A stretch of DNA of 64,000 nt from an uncultured Eubacterium sp. (GCA_934316925.1 CAKREC010000001.1:1-64000); one strand, 5' to 3'. Positions 48,193-56,462 are shown, counted from the first letter of the stretch. Program-made: numbers and translations. The notes: a model not told the origin generated them from the sequence alone.

Positions 48193-48603
48193 TTGAAAAT
48201 AAAAACATTTCTTTTGTGGATCTTATGTTGCATGATTTTTCTTGTAGCGTGTGATCGTTCTGCTCCTCAGGGAAAAAGAGGAAACGATTATTCTTATACG
48301 GTAGTGCTCACGGAGGATATTCCGTCAATTTTCAAAGAAGAAATTGATAAAAAGTATATCAACGACTTTCAGATGACGTATACGGATGAAGAATATCTGT
48401 ATCTGGCGGTCGGATACGGGGAGCAAAACAGTGGTGGATATAGTATTCAGGTAGACGGACTGTATGAGCAGGGAGCCGATCTTTGCCTGGCGACCACGTT
48501 GGTAGGGCCGGAAGCGGATCAGGTCGTCAGTCAAAAACCAAGTTACCCGTATATTGTCCTGAAAACCAAGCTTACCGACCGGGAAGTTGTATTCCGGACA
48601 TGA
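48193..48603 (+). CDS. Putative lipoprotein with a PrcB-like domain
   Basis: 136 aa from a TTG start at 48193 with GGAAG 6 nt upstream. A longer frame into rsmA (48106) exists but would put basic residues before the signal sequence. The N-terminus KTFLLWILCCMIFLVAC is a lipoprotein signal with lipobox LVAC. The mature part contains GGYSIQVDGLYEQGADLCLATTLVGP and PSYPYIVLK, the C-terminal pattern of the PrcB family. It probably sits on the outer face of the membrane. The stop codon directly abuts that of the opposing gene. Confidence 0.7.
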   Translation: MKIKTFLLWILCCMIFLVACDRSAPQGKRGNDYSYTVVLTEDIPSIFKEEIDKKYINDFQMTYTDEEYLYLAVGYGEQNSGGYSIQVDGLYEQGADLCLATTLVGPEADQVVSQKPSYPYIVLKTKLTDREVVFRT

Positions 48604-48975
48604 TTAAAAGTAGAGCCGTTGATGATTGCGGTACCGGTTTCGCCGGTGAATCATCTCATGAAATAAGATCACCTCGATCATATCCAAAAGCAGGTCATCC
48701 TGATCCGGATATGCATCGGGGTATTTTTTTCGAAAAAGTCGGAAAATCTGTCTGGCAAGGATCTGCAACGATGTTTTGTCCGGGTAAGCATCAAACATCA
48801 TGCTTCCTTCATACTCCATTTTATCGCATTCTTCCTCGACAAATTCGCTGATATCTTTTGAAACTTTCGGATATAAATATTTTAAGTAATCATTGTCTTC
48901 CTCCATTTCCCATGATTTCATCACACTGGAAATCGGGGGGAGCGGGGGAAGAATTGAATGAGACATGTAGTTCAT
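48604..48975 (-). CDS. Conserved hypothetical protein
   Basis: 123 aa, cytosolic, acidic N-terminal half and basic end. The central segment YLYPKVSKDISEFVEEECDKMEYEGSMMFDAYPDK is a pattern I associate with a small clostridial family of unknown function. No catalytic motif or membrane segment is seen. The C-terminus (HEMIHRRNRYRNHQR) is Arg/His-rich. Monocistronic, converging directly on the PrcB-like lipoprotein gene and divergent from the large surface protein gene. Confidence 0.7.
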   Translation of the reverse strand: MNYMSHSILPPLPPISSVMKSWEMEEDNDYLKYLYPKVSKDISEFVEEECDKMEYEGSMMFDAYPDKTSLQILARQIFRLFRKKYPDAYPDQDDLLLDMIEVILFHEMIHRRNRYRNHQRLYF

Positions 48976-49051
48976 AGTAATCCTCTCAAAATCCGGTTTG
49001 CTTTATCATATGATGCAGAAAAAAGTTCTGTGAAAAAATGAATCGGAAATA

Positions 49052-49080
49052 TTGCACTTTTTCTGGTTTGTCGGTACAAT
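49052..49080 (+). promoter_or_regulatory. Promoter of the large surface protein gene
   Basis: -35 TTGCAC (49052-49057), 17-bp spacer, -10 TACAAT (49075-49080). Confidence 0.65.
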
Positions 49081-49143
49081 AAGATAGTAAAAGTGGGTGC
49101 ATTTGCCCTGCGGTATGGAATAAAGGAAATGAGGATTAGATCG

Positions 49144-51663
49144 ATGGTTAAAAATATATATAAAGCAGTCGCATTGTTGGCAATTTTTTTAGGGGCATTG
49201 TTTTTCTTTGGACGACAGATGGAGAGCGATGTAAATGATACCGGTGTAAAAAAAGACATTACGGCAGAAAGCTATCCGGTGCTGCAGTTAGAGACGCAGG
49301 GATATAAGGTAAATTCGCTGTATGGATACAGCGCACCGATGAAAGCGGACATTGTCAGAGAGTCGATGACTCCGCTCAATGCTTCCAAAAATCTCAAAAT
49401 ATATTTTGCAAATGATGGACTGTATCTGACTTCTCTTTCTTATCAGATTCTGGACAAAGAGTCCGGCGAAGCGTATGAGACAAGTGAGCCGGTCGTACTT
49501 GGCAACAAACAGTCAGACGTTACGCTGCAATTTGATTATAACTTTTCGACCAGTACCGAATATATTCTGGATCTGATCGGTACCGCGAATGACGGCCGCG
49601 AGATCCATTATTATACCAGATTGAAATATTATGTTGACGACTCGCATCTGGCTGAAAAACTGTCTTTTGTAAAGAAATTTCACAAACACACCTTTCAGAA
49701 GATCAAGGCAGAGGAACTGGAAAATTATTTAGAGCCAGACAGCAAAAACCGGAATAACACACTTGCTAAAGTGGATATCACATCCAACTCGGATCTGGTA
49801 ACCTGGGGAAGCCTGTCACCGGAGCAGATCTCCAGTGAGTGGATTACGATCAAAGAGTACAATATGGAAACGGCATGTGTGCAGTACAATTATTTTGTAA
49901 AAGCAGATACGGATTCCGGGCAGGAGACCTATCATGTAAAAGAGTTTTATCGGGTGCGTTATGCCAGTGGTCAAAACTATCTGCTGAACTTTGAGCGTAC
50001 GATGGAGGCTGGCTTTGATGTGAAGCTTGCCAGTACCCAGACGGGACAATTGAAAGTAGGAATCACTTCCGAAACCAATAAAATGCTGAGCGACAAAGAC
50101 AATAAAAAATTGTATTTTTCCCGCGGTGGCGATGTTTATCAGTATGATCTGACGACAAATCAGATCCACAGTATCTATACATCATTTAGCAGCAGTGCAT
50201 CGTATCTGCACAAAGCTTATGATGAACAGGGGATTCGTCTGCTGAAAGTGGACGACGAAGGCAGTCTGTATTTTTGTGCATTTGGATATTTTGCCAGAGG
50301 GCAGTATGAGGGAGACGTTGCGGTTGTTTTGTACGAGTATACCAAAGATGGGGAATTAAGAGAATTGGTATATATGCCAAGCAGTACGACCTATCAGCAG
50401 CTGAAAGAAGATTTTGCGGATTACGGATATGTAAGTTCCAGGGGAATTTATTATTTTACCGTGGCCAATACGGTTTACTCCTACAACATTTCTGCCAAGA
50501 GATTGGAAGCCATAGCGGAAAATGTGAAAAGCAATGGATTTATGACGATGGAAGAATCCAATTGTTATGTCTGGTCTTCCAATGTGTCCGGAGGTTATGG
50601 GGAAAATATCACGATTTATAATCTGGAAACCGATGAAAAGCAGATATTGTATGCACCGGACGATGCAACTTACATCCGCCTGCTGGGTGTGATCGAAAAA
50701 AATATTGTTTTTGGATATGTGAAAAAAGAAGATGTCACAACAAGTACCGATGGCAGTAAAGTATTCCCATGCTATGAACTGCACATTGTGGACACGAGCG
50801 GAAATGATAAAAAGCAGTTGAAGCCGTCAAATGCGTATATACAAAGCACAAAAGCGAGCGGAAATGTGATCAATATTACATTGTGCAAAAAGACGGCATC
50901 CGGTGCTTTTGTAAAATCCGGCGAAGACAGTATCCTTGTACCAATGGAGTCGGCGACGGAATCATTCCGATACAGTTCCCGTGTGACAAGTAAATCCATG
51001 ACGGAGTGGTATATCCAGATGCCAAGCAGTTTTGTTATGGATGCGGTTCCAAAATACATTATTTCCGATAACACGGTGTATACAACCGAGCGTTTTGTGC
51101 GACTGGAGCAGCCGGGAATTGCCAAATATTATGTATATGCGGTTGGAAAGATCACCGCGTCCTATGAAAATCCGAGACAGGCGATCAAGGAAGCAGACAA
51201 ACAGATGGGAGTCGTTGTGTCCAGCGACCATCAGCTGGTATGGGAGAGAAGCGGAAGCTTTTTGCAAAATGATATTGGCGGCATTGAGATCACAAAGGCA
51301 GAAAGCGGGGTTTCCAATCTTGCAGCCTGCGCGCATATGGTTCTGAAACTGAATCACATCAATGTATCGGCAAAAGACCTTTCTGCCAGCAATGCGTCCT
51401 TGTATGATATGATCAAGAAATACATGAACAAACCAATGAACCTGAAAGGCTGCACACTCGAACAGGTATTGTATTTTGTCAGTGGAAACAAACCAGTCAT
51501 CGCAATGGTAAATGACAATGAGGCTGTTGTGATCGCCGGATATAATTCCAGCAAATTGACTATATATAATCCAAAGAGTGGCAAGAGTTCTAAAGTAAGC
51601 CGTAAAGAGTACGAAACGATCTTTAAAAATGCGGGCAACCGTTTTGTCAGCTATATGGAATAG
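49144..51663 (+). CDS. Large membrane-anchored surface protein, degenerate C39-like end
   Basis: 839 aa; the ATG at 49144 follows GAGG at 9 nt, and earlier starts at 49093 and 49129 have poorer spacing. One N-terminal membrane helix (about 4-24) serves as anchor or uncleaved signal. Then come a beta-rich region with WD/propeller-like strands (KLYFSRGGDVYQYDL, GSLYFCAFGYFARG, GIYYFTVANTVYSYNI) and a C-terminal ~130-residue domain that looks like a C39-type papain fold (NLAACAHMVLKLNHI, NKPVIAMVNDNEAVVIAGY, LTIYNPKSG). Where active C39 proteins have a CGP Cys and a His, Asn and Glu appear to stand, so it is probably not a protease. No function is claimed. Confidence 0.65.
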   Translation: MVKNIYKAVALLAIFLGALFFFGRQMESDVNDTGVKKDITAESYPVLQLETQGYKVNSLYGYSAPMKADIVRESMTPLNASKNLKIYFANDGLYLTSLSYQILDKESGEAYETSEPVVLGNKQSDVTLQFDYNFSTSTEYILDLIGTANDGREIHYYTRLKYYVDDSHLAEKLSFVKKFHKHTFQKIKAEELENYLEPDSKNRNNTLAKVDITSNSDLVTWGSLSPEQISSEWITIKEYNMETACVQYNYFVKADTDSGQETYHVKEFYRVRYASGQNYLLNFERTMEAGFDVKLASTQTGQLKVGITSETNKMLSDKDNKKLYFSRGGDVYQYDLTTNQIHSIYTSFSSSASYLHKAYDEQGIRLLKVDDEGSLYFCAFGYFARGQYEGDVAVVLYEYTKDGELRELVYMPSSTTYQQLKEDFADYGYVSSRGIYYFTVANTVYSYNISAKRLEAIAENVKSNGFMTMEESNCYVWSSNVSGGYGENITIYNLETDEKQILYAPDDATYIRLLGVIEKNIVFGYVKKEDVTTSTDGSKVFPCYELHIVDTSGNDKKQLKPSNAYIQSTKASGNVINITLCKKTASGAFVKSGEDSILVPMESATESFRYSSRVTSKSMTEWYIQMPSSFVMDAVPKYIISDNTVYTTERFVRLEQPGIAKYYVYAVGKITASYENPRQAIKEADKQMGVVVSSDHQLVWERSGSFLQNDIGGIEITKAESGVSNLAACAHMVLKLNHINVSAKDLSASNASLYDMIKKYMNKPMNLKGCTLEQVLYFVSGNKPVIAMVNDNEAVVIAGYNSSKLTIYNPKSGKSSKVSRKEYETIFKNAGNRFVSYME

Positions 51664-51676
51664 AGAAAGGAACACA

Positions 51677-52078
51677 ATGGAAGAAAAACAGTTGATCGGA
51701 AAGGCGTTGGCAGCGCGTGAATTTGCTTATACACCGTATTCAGATTTTGCTGTAGGAGCGGCTCTGTTATGCGAGGATGGAGAGATTTTTACCGGGTGCA
51801 ATATTGAAAATGGGGCTTTCACGCCGACGAACTGCGCCGAGCGCACCGCGATCTTTAAGGCGGTGAGCGAGGGGCGCCGGACGTTTCGCGCCATTGCGAT
51901 CGTGGGCGGACCAGCGGGGAACGCCCCGGTTCAGGAAACGAGTCCTTGTGGGGTGTGCTTACAGGTCATGATGGAATTTTGCGATCCGGAAACATTTCAG
52001 ATCATTACTGCAAAAAGTGAAGAAGAATTTACCACAAGATATCTGAAAGAATTTTTACCATACGGATTTTCGTTATGA
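51677..52078 (+). CDS. cdd: Cytidine deaminase
   Basis: 133 aa from ATG 51677 (GAAAGGAAC upstream). Zinc ligands and catalytic Glu are in NCAERTA (Cys53, Glu55) and PCGVC (Cys91, Cys94). It deaminates cytidine and deoxycytidine in pyrimidine salvage. Base composition is uneven: about 51821-51940 is roughly 70% G+C by hand count, while the gene's 3' third is about one-third G+C. A diverged copy of part of this block lies downstream at 52109-52162. It follows the surface protein gene by 13 bp. Confidence 0.95.
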   Translation: MEEKQLIGKALAAREFAYTPYSDFAVGAALLCEDGEIFTGCNIENGAFTPTNCAERTAIFKAVSEGRRTFRAIAIVGGPAGNAPVQETSPCGVCLQVMMEFCDPETFQIITAKSEEEFTTRYLKEFLPYGFSL

Positions 52079-52108
52079 CAAAGTCATATTTTGGTATTGT
52101 TTATTGTT

Positions 52109-52162
52109 CCGACGAATTGCGCCGAGCGCACTGCAACCTTTAAGGCGGTAAGCGAGGGGCGC
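52109..52162 (+). repeat. 54-bp diverged copy of the cdd active-site segment
   Basis: Matches 51824-51877 inside cdd at 49 of 54 positions and keeps the frame, encoding PTNCAERTATFKAVSEGR. Four of the five differences are synonymous and one changes Ile to Thr. Flanking bases do not match cdd and a TGA follows soon after, so it is a relic and not a gene. Confidence 0.85.
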
Positions 52163-52187
52163 TATATATATTGATGAGGAGAAAAAA

Positions 52188-53573
52188 GTGAATTTACCAG
52201 AGAGTTTTTGTAAAGAAATGCAGCGTATATTGGGAGACGAATACCCGGATTATCTGGCATCCATGGAGGATGAAAGAAAGTATGGTCTTCGTGTTAATAC
52301 CGCGAAGATTTCCGTAAAGGATTTTTTGAAGATTTCGCCTTTTCCGTTAACGAAGATCCCATATGTAGACAATGGCTTTTATTATGACAGCAGTTATCAA
52401 CCAGCGAAGCATCCTTATTATTTTGCCGGTTTATATTATCTGCAGGATCCCAGTGCGATGACGCCGGCTTCGAGACTTCCGGTTGAAAAGGGAGATGTCG
52501 TATTGGATCTGTGTGCGGCGCCGGGTGGCAAGGCGACTGAGCTGGCAGCACGTCTCGACGGCGAGGGGTTGCTGATCGCCAATGACATCAGCAGCAAGCG
52601 TGCCAAAGCATTGCTGAAAAATATCGAACTATTTGGCGTCGAAAACAGTTTTATTGTGACCGAATATCCGGCAAAGCTGCAAGAGTATTTTGTGGGATTT
52701 TTTGACAAGATACTGATCGACGCACCGTGTTCCGGAGAGGGAATGTTTCGTAAAGAGCCTTCGATGGTAAAAGCGTGGGAACAGAATGGGCCGGAATTTT
52801 ATGCTAAATTACAGGAAGAAATCCTTACACAGGCACTTCCGATGCTAAAACCGGGTGGCTATCTGTTATATTCAACCTGCACATTTTCGCCATTGGAAGA
52901 TGAGGGAACCGTAGAAAAAATTCTGGCAATGGATGAGAATATGGAACTTGTGCCAATGAAAGGTTATGAAGGATTTTCACAGGGACGCCCCGAATTGATT
53001 GGAAGTGAAAACGAAGCAATTCGGGAGTGTATACGCATTTTTCCTCATAAACTGGATGGCGAGGGACATTTTCTGGCGTTATTTCATAAAAAAGAAACCG
53101 CAACGGGTGTTGTCCAATCGTATCGGGAAGTACGAAGCGGCCTGAAAGGGCAGGACAAAAAATTGTTTGACGAATTTTGTGCAAATCTCAACCGCGAATT
53201 TGCGAATGACCGGCTGGAAAACAAAAACGGAATGCTATACTATATGCCATCGCAGCTGCCGAATATGAAGGGACTTCGTTTTTTACGCAGTGGACTGTAT
53301 CTGGGTGAGATGAAGAAGAACCGGTTTGAACCAAGCCAGTCACTGGCAATGGCATTGAAAAAAGAAGACTACAAAAACAACTTGAATCTGTCATCGGAAG
53401 ATGAAAGAGTATTGCGTTATCTGAAAGGAGAAACGCTGACATTGACAGAGGAAGAAGCAGCGCAGCCAAATGGCTGGCAGCTGGTTCTAGTGGATGGTTA
53501 TCCGCTGGGATGGGGCAAGAAAAACAATGCTTCTTTAAAAAATAAATATCATAGCGGCTGGCGTATGATGTAA
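52188..53573 (+). CDS. rsmF: NOL1/NOP2/Sun-family rRNA cytosine methyltransferase (RsmF-like)
   Basis: 461 aa from a GTG start with GAGGAG upstream. SAM domain: VLDLCAAPGGKATELAA near 105; catalytic and release cysteines in DAPCSGEGMFRKE near 181 and LYSTCTFSPLEDEG near 230. The C-terminal ~170 residues, ending LVDGYPLGWGKK near the terminus, are the RsmF/PUA-like extension. It makes m5C in 16S rRNA; whether it targets the RsmF or YebU-like site in this organism is inferred from family only. Confidence 0.9.
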   Translation: MNLPESFCKEMQRILGDEYPDYLASMEDERKYGLRVNTAKISVKDFLKISPFPLTKIPYVDNGFYYDSSYQPAKHPYYFAGLYYLQDPSAMTPASRLPVEKGDVVLDLCAAPGGKATELAARLDGEGLLIANDISSKRAKALLKNIELFGVENSFIVTEYPAKLQEYFVGFFDKILIDAPCSGEGMFRKEPSMVKAWEQNGPEFYAKLQEEILTQALPMLKPGGYLLYSTCTFSPLEDEGTVEKILAMDENMELVPMKGYEGFSQGRPELIGSENEAIRECIRIFPHKLDGEGHFLALFHKKETATGVVQSYREVRSGLKGQDKKLFDEFCANLNREFANDRLENKNGMLYYMPSQLPNMKGLRFLRSGLYLGEMKKNRFEPSQSLAMALKKEDYKNNLNLSSEDERVLRYLKGETLTLTEEEAAQPNGWQLVLVDGYPLGWGKKNNASLKNKYHSGWRMM

Positions 53574-53589
53574 AACTAAAAAAGAAATA

Positions 53590-53617
53590 GAAAAAGACCG
53601 CATAGACGGTCTTTTTC
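53590..53617. terminator. Terminator after the rRNA methyltransferase gene
   Basis: AAAAAGACCG (53591-53600) and CGGTCTTTTT (53607-53616), a perfect stem with a 6-nt loop, 17 bp after the stop. A- and T-runs make it usable from both sides, so it could also end a minus-strand RNA from the adjacent gap. Confidence 0.92.
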
Positions 53618-53640
53618 TGGGGAATAGAGAACTAAACTAA

Positions 53641-53860
53641 ATATAGGCAATCATTGCGCCTGTAAAACATGTTTACGGTTCGTCAATGATAAAAGCAAGA
53701 TGCAAACTCCCAGAGGGAGTGCTTTGACCCAAGGGTAAGGCCAAAGCAAAGTGACAAAAAACTAAGGAGAAAATTCCTTATAAGGGGGATATTACCCCAA
53801 GGATTCCAATAAAGGAACCAAAAAAGGGCGACTCACAATCCTGTGAATCGCCTTTGATTA
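53641..53860. ncRNA. Candidate structured non-coding RNA
   Basis: A gene-free stretch that is full of hairpins. ATCATTG (53650-53656) pairs with CAATGAT (53684-53690) around an inner GTAAA/TTTAC hairpin; ACTCCC/GGGAGT (53706-53720) extends with AAAGC (53692-53696) and GCTTT (53721-53725). The same GCTTTG can instead pair with CAAAGC (53742-53747). TAAGGA/TCCTTA, GGGG/CCCC and GGATTCC/GGAACC hairpins follow, then a strong stem at 53823-53855. Terminator-like stems lie at both ends. Direction is uncertain: a near-consensus promoter points into it from the right on the minus strand (53868-53896). No known RNA family was recognised. Confidence 0.45.
53823..53855. terminator. Strong hairpin at the right end of the candidate RNA
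   Basis: AAAGGGCGACTCACA (53823-53837) pairs with TGTGAATCGCCTTT (53842-53855). The T-run is better on the minus strand (TTTTTT after GTCGCCC) than on the plus strand (TTTGATT). Confidence 0.75.
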
Positions 53861-53867
53861 CAATAGT

Positions 53868-53896
53868 ATGTTACTCCATTCCGGTGGAAATGTCAA
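53868..53896 (-). promoter_or_regulatory. Minus-strand promoter pointing into the gene-free interval
   Basis: -35 TTGACA (complement at 53891-53896), 17-bp spacer, -10 TAACAT (complement at 53868-53873). No minus-strand gene lies downstream for many kb, so it would drive a non-coding or antisense RNA. Confidence 0.55.
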
Positions 53897-53904
53897 CAGA
53901 AAAT

Positions 53905-53934
53905 TTGCCACAAGCGTCCGACCTATGGTATGAT
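53905..53934 (+). promoter_or_regulatory. Promoter of the zinc-ribbon gene
   Basis: -35 TTGCCA (53905-53910), 18-bp spacer, -10 TATGAT (53929-53934). Confidence 0.6.
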
Positions 53935-53967
53935 AAGATATATTTATATTAAATGAGAGGACATGCT

Positions 53968-54381
53968 ATGTTTTGTAAAAATTGTGGAACAGAAAATCAG
54001 GATACCGATAACTATTGCAAATATTGTGGAGAGTATCTGAAGCCGATACCGGCATATGAACAGGAAGCTAAGCCGGAAGATACGGAAACGACAACGGCAG
54101 CAGCTTCAAAGCCAGCGTCCAGTAGTGATGCGATCATTTCCATGATCTGTGGTATTGTATCAGTCGTTATGTGTTGCAGCTCGATCGTGGGTGTTGTCTG
54201 TGGTATCGCAGCGATCGTACTTGCCAGAAGGGAAAAAGCTGCCGGACGGGAAAATACATACGTGCAGATCGGATATGTGTGCGGTATCATCGGACTGATC
54301 TTAAGTGCTGTGGCACTGGTCGTAAGTATTCTTGGAGCTTTGTTTGGTTTTGTTACATCTATTGCGACAGCTGCTTTTTAA
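53968..54381 (+). CDS. Zinc-ribbon membrane protein (DUF4190-like)
   Basis: 137 aa from ATG 53968 (AGAGGA upstream; ATG 53953 lacks a site). The N-terminal zinc ribbon is MFCKNCGTENQDTDNYCKYCG, with two CxxC pairs. A low-complexity Thr/Ala linker (~30-50) follows, then two membrane helices around residues 62-85 and 100-130 with GIVSVVMCCSSIVGVVCGIAAIVLARR and GYVCGIIGLILSAVAL, as in DUF4190. The function of such proteins is not known. Likely its own transcription unit. Confidence 0.78.
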   Translation: MFCKNCGTENQDTDNYCKYCGEYLKPIPAYEQEAKPEDTETTTAAASKPASSSDAIISMICGIVSVVMCCSSIVGVVCGIAAIVLARREKAAGRENTYVQIGYVCGIIGLILSAVALVVSILGALFGFVTSIATAAF

Positions 54382-54459
54382 AGAGAGAATATCAGGCGGC
54401 AGGATAAGCTTTTGGTGGCTTATCTTGTCGTTCTTTTGCTATATATGAAGGAGACGGAT

Positions 54460-55881
54460 ATGAGTATTCAGGAACAATTGCATGATTTTTTGCGGGAAGA
54501 TCCCTATCCGATGCACATGCCGGGGCACAAACGAAATCCGGAGTTTTCTATGCAAAATCCCTATCAGCTCGATGTGACGGAAGTAGAGGGCACGGACAAT
54601 CTTCATCATCCGGAAGAAGCAATCCGCGATCTGATGAACACTTTGAAAGACATGTATGGAACAGACGAATCGTATGTGCTGGTCGGCGGCAGCACCTGTG
54701 GGATCCTTGCAGCCATATCAGCGTGCTGTCAAAAAGGCGATCGTATTCTGGTAGACCGGGGGTGTCACCGGTCGGTATATCATAGCATTTATCTGTTGGG
54801 ACTGAAACCGGAATATCTCATAGCAGAACAGGATAAAGCACTTGGGATCGGCCTTGAAATTACGACAGAGCAGGTCAGGGAAAAATTGCAGCAACAGAAA
54901 GTGTCCGCTGTGCTGATCACAAGTCCGACTTATGAAGGTGTCGTATCAGATATTCAGCAGATCGCACAGACAGCACATGAGTTTGGCGTTCCGCTTATCG
55001 TAGATCAGGCGCATGGAGCACATCTTGGCTGGTGGCACAAAGTGGATTCTTCGGTCGTTCCTTCCGCAATCTGTCAGGGGGCGGATGTTGTCATCGAGAG
55101 TCTACACAAAACGTTGCCGGCGCTTACGCAGACCGCATTATTGCATGTAAAAAGCAGCCGGGTTTCTGCCAGGATGATAGAGCGTTATCTGGATATTTAT
55201 GAGACGAGCAGTCCGTCATATCCGCTGATGTATAGTATAGATCAATGCATCCAGTGGCTGCAGCAAAATCCAGACCGCTTTTTAAAATACCGACAACAGC
55301 TCAGGCAGTTTGAGAACCAGATGGACTCATTACAGGTATTGTACCTGTGGCAGCATGAAAGAAAAGAGCCGTCTAAATTGGTTATTGCGACCGGAACATC
55401 GGAATTTTCCGGCATTGAACTTGCCCGCGTGTTACGGCAGAATTATCATATACAGGTTGAACTTGAAGCAGAAAAATACGTGCTGGCAATGACCACGGTG
55501 TGCGATACTACTGAGGGGATCCTGCAGCTGGCAACAGCCTTGCAAGAGATTGATAAAAAACTTTTTCAAAGAGGGATGCGCAGACAGCAGCCGGATACGC
55601 CGTCATTTTCATTTCCACTGCAGGGCGGCCCGGTAAGACTGGGACTGTACGAAGCTTGGAATACTCCGGCAAAGGCAGTGCGCCTGGAACAGGCTGTCGG
55701 ACAGGTGGCAGCGGAATTTGGATTTTTATATCCGCCGGGGATTCCGTTTTTGGTGCCGGGCGAAATGATCACAGAGAGTGTGGTAGAGATGATCCGTCTG
55801 GCTAAGGAGAAAAAACTCCCGTTGCAGGGACTTGAAGATGAAACCGGCAAAACAATAATGTGTGTAGAGTTAGGAGCATGA
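54460..55881 (+). CDS. Orn/Lys/Arg-type PLP-dependent decarboxylase
   Basis: 473 aa from ATG 54460 (AAGGAGACGGAT upstream). Fold-type I PLP enzyme: PMHMPGHKRN near the N-terminus, DQAHGAHLGWW near 190, and the PLP lysine in ESLHKTLPALTQTALLH near 220. Short form without the wing domain, like Bacillus YaaO/SpeA. It probably decarboxylates arginine or lysine for polyamine synthesis. As in Bacillus it lies in front of the kinase-yaaR-holB cluster; its stop falls within the ribosome binding region of the next gene. Confidence 0.88.
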   Translation: MSIQEQLHDFLREDPYPMHMPGHKRNPEFSMQNPYQLDVTEVEGTDNLHHPEEAIRDLMNTLKDMYGTDESYVLVGGSTCGILAAISACCQKGDRILVDRGCHRSVYHSIYLLGLKPEYLIAEQDKALGIGLEITTEQVREKLQQQKVSAVLITSPTYEGVVSDIQQIAQTAHEFGVPLIVDQAHGAHLGWWHKVDSSVVPSAICQGADVVIESLHKTLPALTQTALLHVKSSRVSARMIERYLDIYETSSPSYPLMYSIDQCIQWLQQNPDRFLKYRQQLRQFENQMDSLQVLYLWQHERKEPSKLVIATGTSEFSGIELARVLRQNYHIQVELEAEKYVLAMTTVCDTTEGILQLATALQEIDKKLFQRGMRRQQPDTPSFSFPLQGGPVRLGLYEAWNTPAKAVRLEQAVGQVAAEFGFLYPPGIPFLVPGEMITESVVEMIRLAKEKKLPLQGLEDETGKTIMCVELGA

Positions 55882-55883
55882 GC

Positions 55884-56462
55884 ATGAGTCATTTATATGT
55901 ATTTATGGGAAAAAGTGCCGCAGGAAAAGATACATTGTACGAAAAGATCCGTAGCAGAAATCCGCAGCTGCGGGGCGTGATACCATATACAACCAGACCG
56001 ATCCGTGAAGGAGAGAAAAACGGAACGAACTATTATTTTGTGTCAGAACAGACGATGCACCAAATGGAAGAAGAAGGCAAGGTGATCGAATGCCGTTGTT
56101 ATCAGACGGTGCAGGGACCGTGGTATTATTTTACAGCGGATGATGGACAGATCAATCTGGAGGCAGCGGATTACGCCGTAATCTCGACATTGGAGGGGTA
56201 TGAAAAGATCCGACAGTATTTTGGAGCGGATCGGGTTGTTCCAATTTATATCGAGGTGCCGGATTTTATGCGGATCGAACGCTCGTTGGCGAGGGAAAAA
56301 CAGCAGACAAATCCATGCGTGGCAGAAGTATGCCGTCGTTTTTTGGCAGATGAGGAAGATTTTTCCATGGAAAAACGGATGCCGCTGGAAATCACGGATC
56401 CGATTGCAAATGTGGACATGGACACGGCGATATGTAACATTGAAAATCGCATGAAAAAGTGA
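55884..56462 (+). CDS. Guanylate kinase-like P-loop kinase
   Basis: 192 aa from ATG 55884; another ATG at 55878 is too close to the AGGAG box. P-loop GKSAAGKDT at about 8-16, with Asp where most guanylate kinases have Ser/Thr. IPYTTRPIREGEKNGTNYYFV follows, the guanylate kinase GMP-binding pattern, but the following segment (YYFTADDGQINLEAADYAVIST) departs from housekeeping Gmk. It occupies the slot of thymidylate kinase in the Bacillus yaaO-tmk-yaaQ-yaaR-holB cluster. Substrate is uncertain. Confidence 0.7.
   Translation: MSHLYVFMGKSAAGKDTLYEKIRSRNPQLRGVIPYTTRPIREGEKNGTNYYFVSEQTMHQMEEEGKVIECRCYQTVQGPWYYFTADDGQINLEAADYAVISTLEGYEKIRQYFGADRVVPIYIEVPDFMRIERSLAREKQQTNPCVAEVCRRFLADEEDFSMEKRMPLEITDPIANVDMDTAICNIENRMKK

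Noticed and set aside
50962..51675. 237-aa minus-strand frame
   Set aside because: Antisense to the large surface protein gene; no start signal and no recognisable domain.
53692..53747. c-di-GMP-I riboswitch resemblance (GCAAAC ... CAAAGC)
   Set aside because: The conserved core around the ligand site and the tetraloop-receptor are absent, and no fitting downstream gene in the right phase was seen.
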